Shown: positions 24,950 through 34,143, numbered from the stretch's first letter. The stretch is DNA of 64,000 nucleotides from Pseudomonas sp. CHM02 (GCF_000612585.1 NZ_JFCA01000033.1:29028-93027), one strand, 5' to 3'. Translations and numbers: made by a program. The notes: generated by a model not told the origin, from the letters alone.

Positions 24950-25347
24950 AGTTTCGCTTTGGGAAGAGGAAACAGATTGTTCAACGTATCGATCAACCGC
25001 ACCAGGTAGATCGGCTTGCGAAACAGGTCCAGCACCTGCAGGCGCAGCATGTCGCTCACATCATCCATTTCGGCATGACCCGACATCACAATGACCGGCA
25101 GGTGAGCACGTGAGGTGTGTTCGCGCAGGCGCTTGATCAAGGAGATACCACTTTCCTCGGGCATGCGCAGGTCGGTGATGACCAGGGCGATATCAGGATG
25201 GAGTGTCAATTCTTGCAGGGCGAAGGTGACGGAATTGGCGGTAAAACAGACAAAGCCCTCGTTACCGAGGGACTCGGCGAGCTCGATCAACGCGTCCTCT
25301 TCGTCGTCCACCAATAGAATTTGCTGGCGTGAAGAAAACGCGCTCAT
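24946..25347 (-). CDS. Single-domain response regulator (REC only)
   Basis: A 133-residue receiver domain with no output domain: acidic pair in Leu-Val-Asp-Asp-Glu-Glu-Asp (13-18), phosphorylation site Asp59 in Ile-Thr-Asp-Leu-Arg-Met-Pro, Thr/Ser region Val-Met-Ser-Gly, and the conserved Phe-Arg-Lys-Pro loop. It probably passes signals by protein contacts, as CheY-like regulators do. It follows flp in the same direction by 48 bases and may be in its transcript, and it is convergent with the tpsB-like gene. The partner kinase is unknown; PprA (35232-37970) is a candidate only by position. Confidence 0.85.
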   Translation of the reverse strand: MSAFSSRQQILLVDDEEDALIELAESLGNEGFVCFTANSVTFALQELTLHPDIALVITDLRMPEESGISLIKRLREHTSRAHLPVIVMSGHAEMDDVSDMLRLQVLDLFRKPIYLVRLIDTLNNLFPLPKAKL

Positions 25348-25395
25348 GGCATTACCTGCAAGAAGGGATAATCAAGACGGCCATCACAACTAAAA

Positions 25396-25593
25396 TCAGG
25401 TTCCCGTCGGCATGCCAGCGGACATGTTAGTGAAAATCGTTTTTATCTTAGTTCCAAGCCCCGTGCCGGCTCCCACAATAACGAGCGCGACCAACGCCAC
25501 GACAATTGCGTATTCAATACCTGAAGCTCCCTCTTTGCGGCTGAAGAATAATTGCGTTTGGACATAAAGTTTCAACACAAGGTCAAGGAACAT
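25396..25593 (-). CDS. flp: Flp type IVb pilin
   Basis: A 65-residue pilin. It carries the type IVb cleavage region Lys-Glu-Gly | Ala-Ser-Gly-Ile-Glu-Tyr, with Glu at +5 and Tyr at +6 after the Gly, followed by a 20-residue hydrophobic segment rich in Val/Ala/Leu. The prepilin peptidase FppA (34270-34719) should remove the leader before Tad export and assembly into thin adhesive pili. GGGAG precedes the ATG. It is divergent from rcpC and is the major subunit of the locus. Confidence 0.95.
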   Translation of the reverse strand: MFLDLVLKLYVQTQLFFSRKEGASGIEYAIVVALVALVIVGAGTGLGTKIKTIFTNMSAGMPTGT

Positions 25594-25924
25594 AACACTT
25601 CTCCCTAAAACGCCACTGGAAGCCGGAAGGGCTCTAGTACCAGATGATCGCGGCGTGCCACTAGAGCATTGTCAACAAACCTCAGCCTCACAACTGTAAT
25701 AACGGATTAATCACAAAGTATTAGTCGTAAAGATGGCGCCATAAACCCGCCGTTTAAACGGTGACGTTTATAGTTCACAGAAATTTTTCCCTGGGTAATG
25801 GCATTTTGTCCTAGCTAAGCTACCTTCAAATAGCCAAATCGTTAGATGTTCATCACAGCCAGGTTGCGGATTAACCCGTTTGGATTAAGCGGACATGTAG
25901 TGCAACGGGAAAGGGAGAGCCGTC
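25594..25924. promoter_or_regulatory. 331-base divergent control region, flp / rcpC
   Basis: It holds the start regions of flp (minus) and rcpC (plus). It is AT-rich in 25690-25770, with a perfect 12-bp palindrome CCGTTTAAACGG (25750-25761) and the 10-mer GTATTAGTCG (25719-25728) shared with the region at 21351. These are candidate PprB sites. No gene is visible. Confidence 0.5.
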
Positions 25925-26866
25925 ATGAACAGTCGCATCAGCATGGTCCTGGCCGGCTTGTTGCTGATCGGGGCCTTGATCGCCGGGTACTGGGGGCTTG
26001 TCTTGAGCCGCGCACCGGAGCCTGTCGCAGCTCCCGCTGCACCTGTCGTTTCCGTTGAAAACACCGTCGCTGCCGTCGAAGACCAGACTCGCCAACCCGT
26101 GGTGGTATTGATACACGACGTGCCTGCCTTTATTCCGTTGACCGCGGCCGACCTGACGGTGGAAAAACTGCGCACCGCGCCCGCCGGCAGCCTGACCCGG
26201 CTCGACCAGGCCATCGGTCGCATGCCGCTGCGCACCCTCGGCGCCGGCACCTGGCTCACCGAAGAAAGCTTTTCCGCCGGAGGTCCGCTCGCACGCATGA
26301 TTCGCCCTGGCGAACGCGCACTGGCCGTGGCCGTGGACGAGGTGGTCGGCGCCGGCGGCCAATTGAGCCCCGGCGATTACGTGGATGTGCTGTTGTTCTT
26401 GCGCCAGGATGTCAGCAACGCCGAGCAGTCGGCCCAGATCGTCCTTCCCGCCATGCGCCTGCTCAGCGTCGGCGACCAGTTGGGTCTGGCCAACGACGGC
26501 CAGCCGGCCGTCCCACCGCCGGCCACGGTCGAAGAGCGCGCCCAGGCAGCTCAACGTCGAGCCGCCGCACGCACTGTGGTGCTGGCCGTGCCCGAGCCTC
26601 TGCTGAGTCGCCTGATGCTCGCGGCGCAAGCCGGTGTCTTGCGCCTGGCCGTACGCAGCGCCGAGGAGCAACTGCTCAGCCGCTACTGGGCCGGTGAAAG
26701 CGACGCGCCGGACAAACTGGAAAGTGCCAACCGCGACCTCTACCAATTTACCCAACTGGCCCTGACCGGCCCGCCAAAACGAGTCGCCGCGACCGGGGGT
26801 GAGGCCCGCGTGCGCCGTGGCATTGAAGTGATTCGCGGTGCCCAATCGGCGCCACAAACTCCGTGA
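25925..26866 (+). CDS. rcpC: Tad pilus assembly protein RcpC/CpaB
   Basis: A 313-residue protein with one N-terminal membrane segment (about 5-25), a SAF-like domain around residues 58-130 (Val-Pro-Ala-Phe-Ile-Pro-Leu, Arg-Met-Pro-Leu-Arg) and Gly-Asp-Tyr-Val-Asp-Val-Leu in the Flp assembly domain. It is a periplasmic subunit near the RcpA secretin that helps pilus passage. First gene of the main tad operon; GGGAGAG precedes the ATG. Confidence 0.9.
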   Translation: MNSRISMVLAGLLLIGALIAGYWGLVLSRAPEPVAAPAAPVVSVENTVAAVEDQTRQPVVVLIHDVPAFIPLTAADLTVEKLRTAPAGSLTRLDQAIGRMPLRTLGAGTWLTEESFSAGGPLARMIRPGERALAVAVDEVVGAGGQLSPGDYVDVLLFLRQDVSNAEQSAQIVLPAMRLLSVGDQLGLANDGQPAVPPPATVEERAQAAQRRAAARTVVLAVPEPLLSRLMLAAQAGVLRLAVRSAEEQLLSRYWAGESDAPDKLESANRDLYQFTQLALTGPPKRVAATGGEARVRRGIEVIRGAQSAPQTP

Positions 26867-26885
26867 TCGAACAAGGATGCCTTGA

Positions 26886-28103
26886 ATGAGCCATCGCTAC
26901 GCACCCATGTTCACGCAAATGGCCTGGGCCCTGATGCTGTCGAGCCTGCCGGTGGGCATGGTCCTGGCGGCACCCGGCAACTGCAGTGCCCTGGGCCAGT
27001 TGCCCGCCGTGGTCGAAGTGGGAGAAGGCCTGCAACAGGAGCTGCAATCGCCGGTGGCGATCACGCGGCTGGCAATCGGAGACCCGAAAATCGCCGATGT
27101 GCGGGTCAACGGCGACCGCAACTTCCTGCTGACCGGCGTCTCGTCCGGCGCCACCAGCCTGATGGTGTGGACGGGCTGCGCCAGCGCGCCGCGCCAAAGC
27201 ATGGTGTTCGTCAAGGGCAAGGCCACCTCGGCGCTGACCAGCCTGTCGCTGTCGCCGTCCGAAGACCCACTGCTGCCCAGCCAGGTGCAGACCGATATCC
27301 GCTTCGTGGAAGTCAGCCGCACCAAGCTCAAGGAAGCCAGCACCCGGCTTTTGGGCGCCGGTAAAAACTTTTTCCTCGGCAGCCCCAATCTTCTATCCCC
27401 CTCGGAAGGCGTCTTCAAACTGCCGGTAAGCCCTGACAGTTTCAACGTCGGCTTCGGCGGCGGGCGGGTCTCGGCGATGATCAACGCCCTGGAACGCAGC
27501 GGCTTCGCCTACACCCTGGCACGTCCGAGCCTGGTGGCCATGAGCGGCCAGAGTGCGTCCTTCCTGGCCGGCGGCGAGGTGCCGGTCCCGGTGCCCAGTT
27601 CCGGCAGCGACACCATCTCCATCGAATACAAGGAGTTCGGCATTCGCCTGACCCTGACCCCTACGGTGGTTGATCGCAACCGCATCACCCTCAAGGTGGC
27701 GCCGGAAGTCAGCGAGCTGGACTACAGCAACGCGGTGCAGATCCAAGGCATCCAGGTCCCGGCGCTGACCGTACGCCGTACCGACACCAGCGTGTCCCTG
27801 GCCGATGGCGAAAGTTTTGTGATCAGCGGCCTGATCAGCACCAACAACCGCTCCACCATCAGCAAGTTTCCCGGGCTGGGCGACATCCCGATCCTCGGCG
27901 CATTTTTTCGCGACTCCACTATCAGCCGCGAAGAAAAGGAACTGCTGATGATCGTCACGCCGCACCTGGTGCAGCCGTTGGCCGCCAATGCGCAACTGCC
28001 CTCCTTGCCCGGCGAAAAACTGCGCAGCTACGACCCGAACTGGTACCGGCTGTTCTTCCTTGAAAACGGTAATTTCGACCGTCGCAGTGGACTTTCCCAA
28101 TGA
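26886..28103 (+). CDS. rcpA: Tad pilus secretin RcpA/CpaC
   Basis: A 405-residue secretin with a signal peptide (Met-Val-Leu-Ala-Ala-Pro near residue 28), an N-terminal Pil/BON-like domain (about 40-110) and the C-terminal secretin core with Val-Pro-Val-Pro and Gly-Ile-Arg-Leu-Thr-Leu-Thr-Pro-Thr-Val, and the ring-closing Gly-Leu-Gly-Asp-Ile-Pro-Ile-Leu-Gly. It forms the outer-membrane ring for the Flp pilus. Overlaps tadZ by ATGA (28100-28103). Confidence 0.93.
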   Translation: MSHRYAPMFTQMAWALMLSSLPVGMVLAAPGNCSALGQLPAVVEVGEGLQQELQSPVAITRLAIGDPKIADVRVNGDRNFLLTGVSSGATSLMVWTGCASAPRQSMVFVKGKATSALTSLSLSPSEDPLLPSQVQTDIRFVEVSRTKLKEASTRLLGAGKNFFLGSPNLLSPSEGVFKLPVSPDSFNVGFGGGRVSAMINALERSGFAYTLARPSLVAMSGQSASFLAGGEVPVPVPSSGSDTISIEYKEFGIRLTLTPTVVDRNRITLKVAPEVSELDYSNAVQIQGIQVPALTVRRTDTSVSLADGESFVISGLISTNNRSTISKFPGLGDIPILGAFFRDSTISREEKELLMIVTPHLVQPLAANAQLPSLPGEKLRSYDPNWYRLFFLENGNFDRRSGLSQ

Positions 28104-29293
28104 GCGATAGCCTGAGCCAAACTTTCCTCGCCATCACCCGCAACACCACCGACCTGGAGTGGCTGCAGGGCGCCCTTGCGCCGCTTGGCCAAGTCGTCAG
28201 CGCCGGCACCGGCAGCCTGGATGAACTGCTGGCGCTGGTGGATGTAACGTTCGCCAGCCTGGTGTTTGTCGGCCTGGACCGTGAACACGTGGTGGCCCAG
28301 AGCGCGCTGATCGAAGGGGCGCTGGAAGCCAAGCCGATGCTCGCCGTGGTCGCCCTCGGCGATGGCATGGACAACCAGCTGGTACTCAACGCCATGCGTG
28401 CCGGGGCCCGCGACTTCGTCGCCTACGGTTCGCGCTCCAGCGAAGTGGCAGGCCTGGTGCGACGCCTGAGCAAGCGCCTGCCGACCGTGACCCCCAGTGC
28501 GCAGTTGGGTGGCCTGACCGTCTTGTTTGGTACCCAGAGCAACGCCGACGGAGCAATGCTGGCCACCCACCTGGCCCTGGTGGTGCAGAAAAGCGGGCAG
28601 CAGACCCTGCTGCTCGACCTGGGCCTGCCACGCAGCGACAGCCTGGCACTGCTGGGCCTGGAGAGCACCTTCAATTTCGGTGATGCGTTGCGGCACCTGC
28701 GCCGCCTCGATACCACGCTGATCAACAGCGCTTTCACCCTCGCCCTGGATGGCCTGCGCATCCTGGCGTACGCCACCGGTGACGAGCCGCTCAAACTGAC
28801 CAGCGCCGCCGAGTTGTACATGTTGCTCAGTGCATTGCGCCAACACTTCCAGCATATCGTCGTGAACATTACCGGGCAGCCTGACAGTGAAGCGCTGCGC
28901 ACCTTTGTCAGCCACTGCGACAAACTGCTGTGGTGCACCGACCAGAGCGTACTGGACTGTCGCCGCAACCTCGCCGTGCTCAACCGCTGGCGTGAAAAAG
29001 GCATGAAGCTCGATCACGCCAGGTTGGTGGTGGACCGCTATATCAAGGCCTGCGCACCGGACATCGAAGCACTGGAAAAAAGCTTCGGCCTTGAATGCAC
29101 CGCCGTACTCCCCTTGAGCGCCGAACTGCGCCTGAACGTAAAGAACCAGGGCCAGACCCTGTTCGCCCTGGCGCCCCGTGAACCCTTGACCCAAGCCGTG
29201 CGCACCCTGGGCGAGCGCCTGGCAAAACGCTCCGAGGGTCTGGAAAAACCGTCCATGCGCTGGTTTGAGCGCTTCCTGGGGTCGGGACGATGA
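28100..29293 (+). CDS. tadZ: Tad pilus localisation protein TadZ/CpaE
   Basis: A 397-residue protein with an N-terminal receiver-like domain (about 1-125) and a ParA/MinD-like ATPase domain. The P-loop is degenerate (Phe-Gly-Thr-Gln-Ser-Asn-Ala-Asp-Gly where a Gly-Gly-Val-Gly-Lys-Thr would be), as in several TadZ proteins, so ATP hydrolysis is doubtful. TadZ marks the pole for pilus assembly. Overlaps both neighbours by 4 bases (ATGA), so translation is coupled. Confidence 0.9.
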   Translation: MSDSLSQTFLAITRNTTDLEWLQGALAPLGQVVSAGTGSLDELLALVDVTFASLVFVGLDREHVVAQSALIEGALEAKPMLAVVALGDGMDNQLVLNAMRAGARDFVAYGSRSSEVAGLVRRLSKRLPTVTPSAQLGGLTVLFGTQSNADGAMLATHLALVVQKSGQQTLLLDLGLPRSDSLALLGLESTFNFGDALRHLRRLDTTLINSAFTLALDGLRILAYATGDEPLKLTSAAELYMLLSALRQHFQHIVVNITGQPDSEALRTFVSHCDKLLWCTDQSVLDCRRNLAVLNRWREKGMKLDHARLVVDRYIKACAPDIEALEKSFGLECTAVLPLSAELRLNVKNQGQTLFALAPREPLTQAVRTLGERLAKRSEGLEKPSMRWFERFLGSGR

Positions 29294-30561
29294 ACGGCGA
29301 AAAACTGTTTGGCGGCCCGGCCCGCAGCACTCACGACAATAGCGATAACGATGGCCTGAAACTGGTTCTGCATCGCTACATCATCGACGCCATCGAGGAG
29401 TCGGGTAAGAACCTGCTCGAAGGTACGCGCCAGTCCCTGGCGCAATTTGTCATCGACAAGGTCTCCGAGTACATCACGCGCATGCGCCTGGCGATCTCGC
29501 GCTATGAAATGGAGCGCCTGGCCGAAGAGATCGTCGACGAGCTCACCGGTTTCGGCCCGCTGGAAGTGCTGTTGCGTGACCCGTCGGTGACCGAGATCCT
29601 GGTCAACGGCCCGCACCGGGTGTTTATCGAACGCGATGGTCTGTTGCACCAGAGCGACCTGCGCTTCATCGACGACCACCATGTCGAGCGTGTGATGCAA
29701 CGCATCCTCGCGCCGCTGGGCCGGCGCCTGGATGAGTCCTCGCCGATGGTGGATGCGCGCCTGCCCGACGGCAGCCGGGTCAACGCGATCATCCCGCCGA
29801 TCGCCCTGGACGGGCCATGCCTGTCGATTCGAAAATTCCGCAAGGACATGCTCAAGAGCAGTGACCTGGTCGCCATGCAGACCATCGACCAGAGCATTTT
29901 CGAGTTCTTCCAGGAGGCCGTGGGCAAGCGTTGCAACATCCTGATCAGCGGCGGTACCGGCACCGGCAAGACCACGCTGCTGAACATCCTCAGCCAGTTG
30001 ATCAACCCTCACGAGCGCCTGGTGACCATCGAAGATGTGGCCGAACTGCAACTGGGTCACCCCCACGTCGTCCGCCTGGAAACCCGGCCGCCGAATGCCG
30101 AAGGCCACGGCGAGGTCAGGTCCAGCGACCTGATCCGCAACGCTCTGCGGATGCGTCCGGACCGCATCATCCTCGGGGAAATCCGTGGCGTGGAAGTGCT
30201 CGACGTGATGACCGCGATGAACACCGGCCACGACGGCTCCATGAGCACCGTGCACGCCAACAATGCCCAGGATGCGTTGCTGCGCCTGGAAACCCTGGTA
30301 GGCCTGACCGGCCGTGTGGTCGCGGAAAAAACCCTGCGCCAGATGATCTGCGCCGCGCTGGACGTGATCATCCAACTGACGCGCATGCCCGATGGCCGAC
30401 GCTGCGTGAGCGAAGTGGTGGAAGTGGTCGGCGTACGCGAAGACGTGTATGTCACCAACACCCTGTTCCGCCTCGACCGGCGTACCGGTTTCGGTTTCCT
30501 GCGCGAAGCCCTCAACCCGGCCGGCGACAAACTGCGCCGCGAATCGGCGTTGCAGTCATAG
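29290..30561 (+). CDS. tadA: Tad pilus ATPase TadA/CpaF
   Basis: A 423-residue type II/IV secretion-type ATPase: Walker A Gly-Gly-Thr-Gly-Thr-Gly-Lys-Thr (221-228), Walker B region Arg-Ile-Ile-Leu-Gly-Glu-Ile-Arg-Gly (292-300), His box His-Ala-Asn-Asn near 322. It hydrolyses ATP in a cytoplasmic hexamer to drive pilin assembly through TadB/TadC. Length is normal for the family. Confidence 0.95.
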   Translation: MNGEKLFGGPARSTHDNSDNDGLKLVLHRYIIDAIEESGKNLLEGTRQSLAQFVIDKVSEYITRMRLAISRYEMERLAEEIVDELTGFGPLEVLLRDPSVTEILVNGPHRVFIERDGLLHQSDLRFIDDHHVERVMQRILAPLGRRLDESSPMVDARLPDGSRVNAIIPPIALDGPCLSIRKFRKDMLKSSDLVAMQTIDQSIFEFFQEAVGKRCNILISGGTGTGKTTLLNILSQLINPHERLVTIEDVAELQLGHPHVVRLETRPPNAEGHGEVRSSDLIRNALRMRPDRIILGEIRGVEVLDVMTAMNTGHDGSMSTVHANNAQDALLRLETLVGLTGRVVAEKTLRQMICAALDVIIQLTRMPDGRRCVSEVVEVVGVREDVYVTNTLFRLDRRTGFGFLREALNPAGDKLRRESALQS

Positions 30562-30571
30562 GGAGCGTTTG

Positions 30572-31453
30572 ATGACCGGACCGATCCTGTTGCTTGTCTG
30601 CCTGCTGCTGATCGGCCTGTCGTTCTGGCAGTTTCACCACGGCCTGCGCAAAGCCCAGACGGACCGCGTGCTCGAGCGCCTCGGTGACGGCCAGCCCGAA
30701 ACGCAGGAAGCCACTACCACGTGGACGGGCCTTGAGCGCATGTTCCAGCGCGCCGGGCTGGGCAAACCCACCGACCGCCTGGGCCTGTGGCTGAGCGCCT
30801 GGGTGATCGGCGCGCTGCTGGGTTGGCTGTTCGCCGACGGATTGGGCCTGATCGCGATGATCGCAGGACCGCCCTTGGCGCTGCGCGTGTACATCAGTTG
30901 GCGTTATCAACGGCGTGTGCAACGCATGGTCGAACAACTGCCGCAGTTGCTCGACCACAGCGTGCGCAGCCTCAAGTCCGGCAGAACCTTGGCCGACGCC
31001 GTATTGGGCGGAGTCGAGAGCGTTGAGAACCCCCTTAAAGAAGCCATGGGCCGCGTACAGCGCAACGTGCGCATGGGTGTCAGCCTGCCGGACTCGGTCA
31101 GCGACTTCGCCGAGTTCTACGAACAGGACGAATTCCGCCTGTTCGCCCTGGGGCTGAAGGTCAACCACCGCTATGGCGGCAATGCCAGCGAGTTGTTGGA
31201 AAACCTGATCAAAATGATCCGCGAGCGGGAACAGGGCGCCCGTCAACTCAAGGCTATGACGGGTGAAACCCGTATGACTGCGTATGTGTTGGGTGGGTTG
31301 CCAGTACTGATCGTGGGCTATTTCATCATGGTCAACCCTGACTACTTGATGACCATGTGGAACGACGACACCGGACGCATCATGCTGTTCAGCGCACTGG
31401 CCATGGACATTGGTGGCACATTAATCATGTGGCGCATGCTGAGGAGCGTCTGA
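30572..31453 (+). CDS. tadB: Tad inner-membrane platform protein TadB
   Basis: A 293-residue GspF-family membrane protein with an N-terminal helix, helices at about 75-105 and two at the C-terminal end (about 230-285), and the T2SSF pattern with Leu-Pro-Gln-Leu-Leu-Asp. Start ATG 30572 with GGGAG 7 bases upstream; the open frame reaching back to 30449 lies inside tadA and is not the start. Pairs with TadC. Confidence 0.92.
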   Translation: MTGPILLLVCLLLIGLSFWQFHHGLRKAQTDRVLERLGDGQPETQEATTTWTGLERMFQRAGLGKPTDRLGLWLSAWVIGALLGWLFADGLGLIAMIAGPPLALRVYISWRYQRRVQRMVEQLPQLLDHSVRSLKSGRTLADAVLGGVESVENPLKEAMGRVQRNVRMGVSLPDSVSDFAEFYEQDEFRLFALGLKVNHRYGGNASELLENLIKMIREREQGARQLKAMTGETRMTAYVLGGLPVLIVGYFIMVNPDYLMTMWNDDTGRIMLFSALAMDIGGTLIMWRMLRSV

Positions 31454-31454
31454 G

Positions 31455-32342
31455 ATGGTTCTTCTGGCCAGTGCCCTGATGCTGCTCGCCGCCCTGGTAT
31501 TGGTTGGGGGCCAATTGCTCGAACATCGCCGGCGTGACCGTCGGGTCGCTGAACGCCTGCAAGGGCGAATGGGCGGCGATGACAGGCTCGGCACGCTCAT
31601 GCGTCAGCTGGGCGGTAGTACCCTGGCCCAGCGCTCGGTCAGCCTGGACAACGAGAGCCAGGTACTGCTCAACCGAGTGGGCTGGCGAAAGTCCAGCCAA
31701 CGCTCGCTGTTTGCGGCCTTTCAGATCGGTACGCCCATCGTTCTACTGGGTCTGACGCTCCTTGGCCAAGAGGTACTGTTCCCTCACGCGGACCCGGCAT
31801 GGATTGCCCCGATGTTTGCCTTGGGCATCGGCTACCTGCTGCCCAAACGCGTGCTTGCCGCTGCCGCCAAACATCGTCAGCAGACCATCGCCACTGAAAT
31901 CTCGACCTTCATTCCACTGCTGCGCATCCTCTTTGAGTCAGGCATGGCGGTTGAACAGTCGCTACGGGTGCTTGGCAACGACGCCCAACGCTTGCTCCCC
32001 CACCTCACGCACGAACTGCGCCTGATCCTGGCGCGGGTCGATTCCGGGCTGGAGCTGGGCGAAGAACTGGGCAAGACCGCACGCTTGCTGGAAGTGGATG
32101 AGTTCACCGATACCTGCATCATCCTCCAGCAATTGATCCAGCAGGGCGGCGGCGCGATGAAGTCGTTGCTGGCCCTCAAGCAACTGCTCGACGACCGACG
32201 CCTGACCCGCTTGCAGGAATACATCTCGAAGATGTCGGCAAAAATGTCGGTGGTGATGATGGTGTTTCTGTTCCCCGCATTGCTGATCGTACTCGGCGGC
32301 CCGGCCTTCATCGGCATCGCTCGCGCCTTGACCCACTTTTGA
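31455..32342 (+). CDS. tadC: Tad inner-membrane platform protein TadC
   Basis: A 295-residue GspF-family protein with membrane segments near the start (about 1-20), 95-130 and at the C-terminus (265-292). Has Ile-Pro-Leu-Leu-Arg-Ile-Leu and a Gln-Gly-Gly-Gly-Ala-Met-Lys-Ser loop. Works with TadB as the assembly platform for TadA. Starts one base after the tadB stop. Confidence 0.92.
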   Translation: MVLLASALMLLAALVLVGGQLLEHRRRDRRVAERLQGRMGGDDRLGTLMRQLGGSTLAQRSVSLDNESQVLLNRVGWRKSSQRSLFAAFQIGTPIVLLGLTLLGQEVLFPHADPAWIAPMFALGIGYLLPKRVLAAAAKHRQQTIATEISTFIPLLRILFESGMAVEQSLRVLGNDAQRLLPHLTHELRLILARVDSGLELGEELGKTARLLEVDEFTDTCIILQQLIQQGGGAMKSLLALKQLLDDRRLTRLQEYISKMSAKMSVVMMVFLFPALLIVLGGPAFIGIARALTHF

Positions 32343-32352
32343 GGAAGACTTG

Positions 32353-33063
32353 ATGAAAGCACTGATTGCCGGCCTGGTCCTGCTGATGCTCGGCGGCTGT
32401 GCCACCAATGGCCAATCCCCCTGGGCAGCGTTGACCTCATCCGGCAGTTGCGCCAAGCCGAGCTCGGACCAGGAACTGGCGCTCAACCTGTCCGATGACC
32501 TGGCCAACGAAGGCAAGCTCCACGCCAGTCTGGCCAACCTGCAAAGCCTGCCGGAGGCCTTGCCCCAAGTACGCCAGCGCAAGGCCCGCAATTACCGCTT
32601 GCTGGGGCGCAGCGAGGCCGAGCCGCTGTACCGCAGCCTGCTCGGCACCTGCATGACCGCCGAAGGCGAGCACGGCCTGGGGCAATTGGCGGCGGCCAGG
32701 GGTGACAACAGCCTGGCGATGGCCCATATGCAACGAGCGGCACAACTGGCGCCCACCGACGAAAAAATCCGCAATGACCTGGGCGTCGTGTACCTCAACC
32801 AATTGCGCATGGAAGACGCCCGCTTTGAATTCATGACCGCCATCGAGCTCAAGCAGAGCGATTCGCTGGCCGCCGTCAACCTGGTGACGTTGTTGATCTA
32901 TCAGGACGACTGGGGGCAAGCGGCGAAGGTGGTCGGCCAGTTGGGCCTGAGCCCCGAACAAGTCACCGATGCCCAGGCCCGCGCGGAAAAACTCAAGGGT
33001 TCCAGCGCGGCGGCGCGCAAAGTCGCGGCGGTCAGCGATGCCCTGCCGGTGACCATCAAGTAA
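32353..33063 (+). CDS. tadD: Tad pilus lipoprotein TadD (TPR protein)
   Basis: A 236-residue lipoprotein with lipobox Leu-Gly-Gly-Cys at residue about 16 and tetratricopeptide-like helices (Ala-Ala-Gln-Leu-Ala-Pro-Thr-Asp-Glu-Lys-Ile-Arg-Asn-Asp-Leu-Gly-Val). TadD probably helps secretin assembly. The frame also has TTG at 32350 three bases upstream; ATG 32353 is preferred (GAGGAAG upstream). Confidence 0.88.
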   Translation: MKALIAGLVLLMLGGCATNGQSPWAALTSSGSCAKPSSDQELALNLSDDLANEGKLHASLANLQSLPEALPQVRQRKARNYRLLGRSEAEPLYRSLLGTCMTAEGEHGLGQLAAARGDNSLAMAHMQRAAQLAPTDEKIRNDLGVVYLNQLRMEDARFEFMTAIELKQSDSLAAVNLVTLLIYQDDWGQAAKVVGQLGLSPEQVTDAQARAEKLKGSSAAARKVAAVSDALPVTIK

Positions 33064-33073
33064 GGAGCGATCG

Positions 33074-33343
33074 ATGAAAGCACACTACCTTATCGGCCTG
33101 GCACTGTTGCCGCTGAGCGCACTGGCCCTGGAACCGGGGCCGTCGTCCCCGCAGCAAGCAGAGACAGAAAACTGGCTGGCCTTGCAGGTCAATGGGCGTG
33201 CGGCTTCAGCCACACCGCAAAGAACCACGCCGGCGGAACGGGAGCAGGCCTTGCAGCGTTGGCTGGACAGTAACAAGCACCCGATCCCGGAGTTCTTTGA
33301 AACAGAATCCGGTGGCTCGTCCAAGAGCGGGAAGAGTCAATAA
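33074..33343 (+). CDS. DUF3613 small secreted protein of the tad locus
   Basis: An 89-residue protein with a signal peptide (about 1-18, cleavage after Ala-Leu-Ala) and the DUF3613 pattern: Trp-Leu-Ala-Leu-Gln-x-Asn-Gly-Arg-Ala-Ala-Ser, then Trp-Leu-Asp-Ser-Asn-Lys-His-Pro-Ile-Pro-Glu-Phe-Phe. It corresponds by position to PA4298 in P. aeruginosa. Function unknown, but conserved in tad operons of this type. It is the last gene of the main operon. Confidence 0.85.
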   Translation: MKAHYLIGLALLPLSALALEPGPSSPQQAETENWLALQVNGRAASATPQRTTPAEREQALQRWLDSNKHPIPEFFETESGGSSKSGKSQ

Positions 33344-33354
33344 CCCCTGGCGCG

Positions 33355-34143
33355 TCAGTGCGCCGTCACCCGTTGGCGCATCGCCGAGTTGTTCGGCGAC
33401 AAGGCCAGGGCCAATTGGGTGCGGTTGTGCATATGCGTCAGGCGCAACACCTGCGACACGTAGAGCTTGACCGTGTTTTCGGTGATCCCCAGTTCGCAGG
33501 CGATCTGGTAGTTGGTCTGCCCCTTGCCCACCAGGCGCGCCACATCCAGCTGGCGCGGCGACAATTGGTTGAAGATGGTCGGGATCTCCACCGGCCCGGC
33601 CTCCTCGGCGACCAGCTCGCCGTCATCCGCCAACCCGGCGCCAGGGCTGCGACGTACTTTGTCGAGGTCCTGATACAGGTCATTGATGGATTCAGAGAGG
33701 TATTGCAGCTTCTGGTTCAGGTGCCCCAGTTGCAGCTCTTTTCGCCGCTCCTCCAGCGCCGCTTCCTGGCGCTGCAGGCCTTCGAGCAATTCATCGAGGT
33801 TGATGGGCTTCTGGTAGTAATCCGAGATGCCCGCGCGCAGCGCCTTGATCACGTCCTGTTTGTCGGCACGCCCGGTGAGCATGATCGACTCGAACGCCCG
33901 CTGCTTGCCGGCCACTTTCTGCATGGCCTGCACCAGTTCGATGCCGTCCATGTCCGGCATGTGCAGGTCGCACAACACCAGGCCGATCTCAGCGTCCTCA
34001 CTGAAGCGCTGCAACGCATGCCGACTGGACTCACAAGGGACGCAGCGGTAACCGCTGCCTTCAAGAAATTCACAGAGCTCTTCCACGATCAACGGCTGAT
34101 CGTCGACCACGAGCACTTTCACCGCCGAGGTAAGCTTGTTCAC
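33355..34143 (-). CDS. pprB: Response regulator PprB (REC plus LuxR-type DNA-binding domain)
   Basis: A 262-residue two-domain regulator. Receiver with acidic Asp14/Asp15 and phosphorylation site Asp59 (Cys-Asp-Leu-His-Met-Pro-Asp-Met-Asp-Gly); a coiled-coil-like linker (about 120-160); LuxR/NarL helix-turn-helix near 195-250 (Leu-Ser-Pro-Arg-Gln-Leu-Asp-Val, Glu-Asn-Thr-Val-Lys-Leu-Tyr-Val). In P. aeruginosa PprB switches on the Tad pilus and other surface factors when signalled by PprA. Start is GTG (34143) with GGAG about 6 bases upstream. Convergent with the DUF3613 gene. Confidence 0.92.
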   Translation of the reverse strand: MNKLTSAVKVLVVDDQPLIVEELCEFLEGSGYRCVPCESSRHALQRFSEDAEIGLVLCDLHMPDMDGIELVQAMQKVAGKQRAFESIMLTGRADKQDVIKALRAGISDYYQKPINLDELLEGLQRQEAALEERRKELQLGHLNQKLQYLSESINDLYQDLDKVRRSPGAGLADDGELVAEEAGPVEIPTIFNQLSPRQLDVARLVGKGQTNYQIACELGITENTVKLYVSQVLRLTHMHNRTQLALALSPNNSAMRQRVTAH

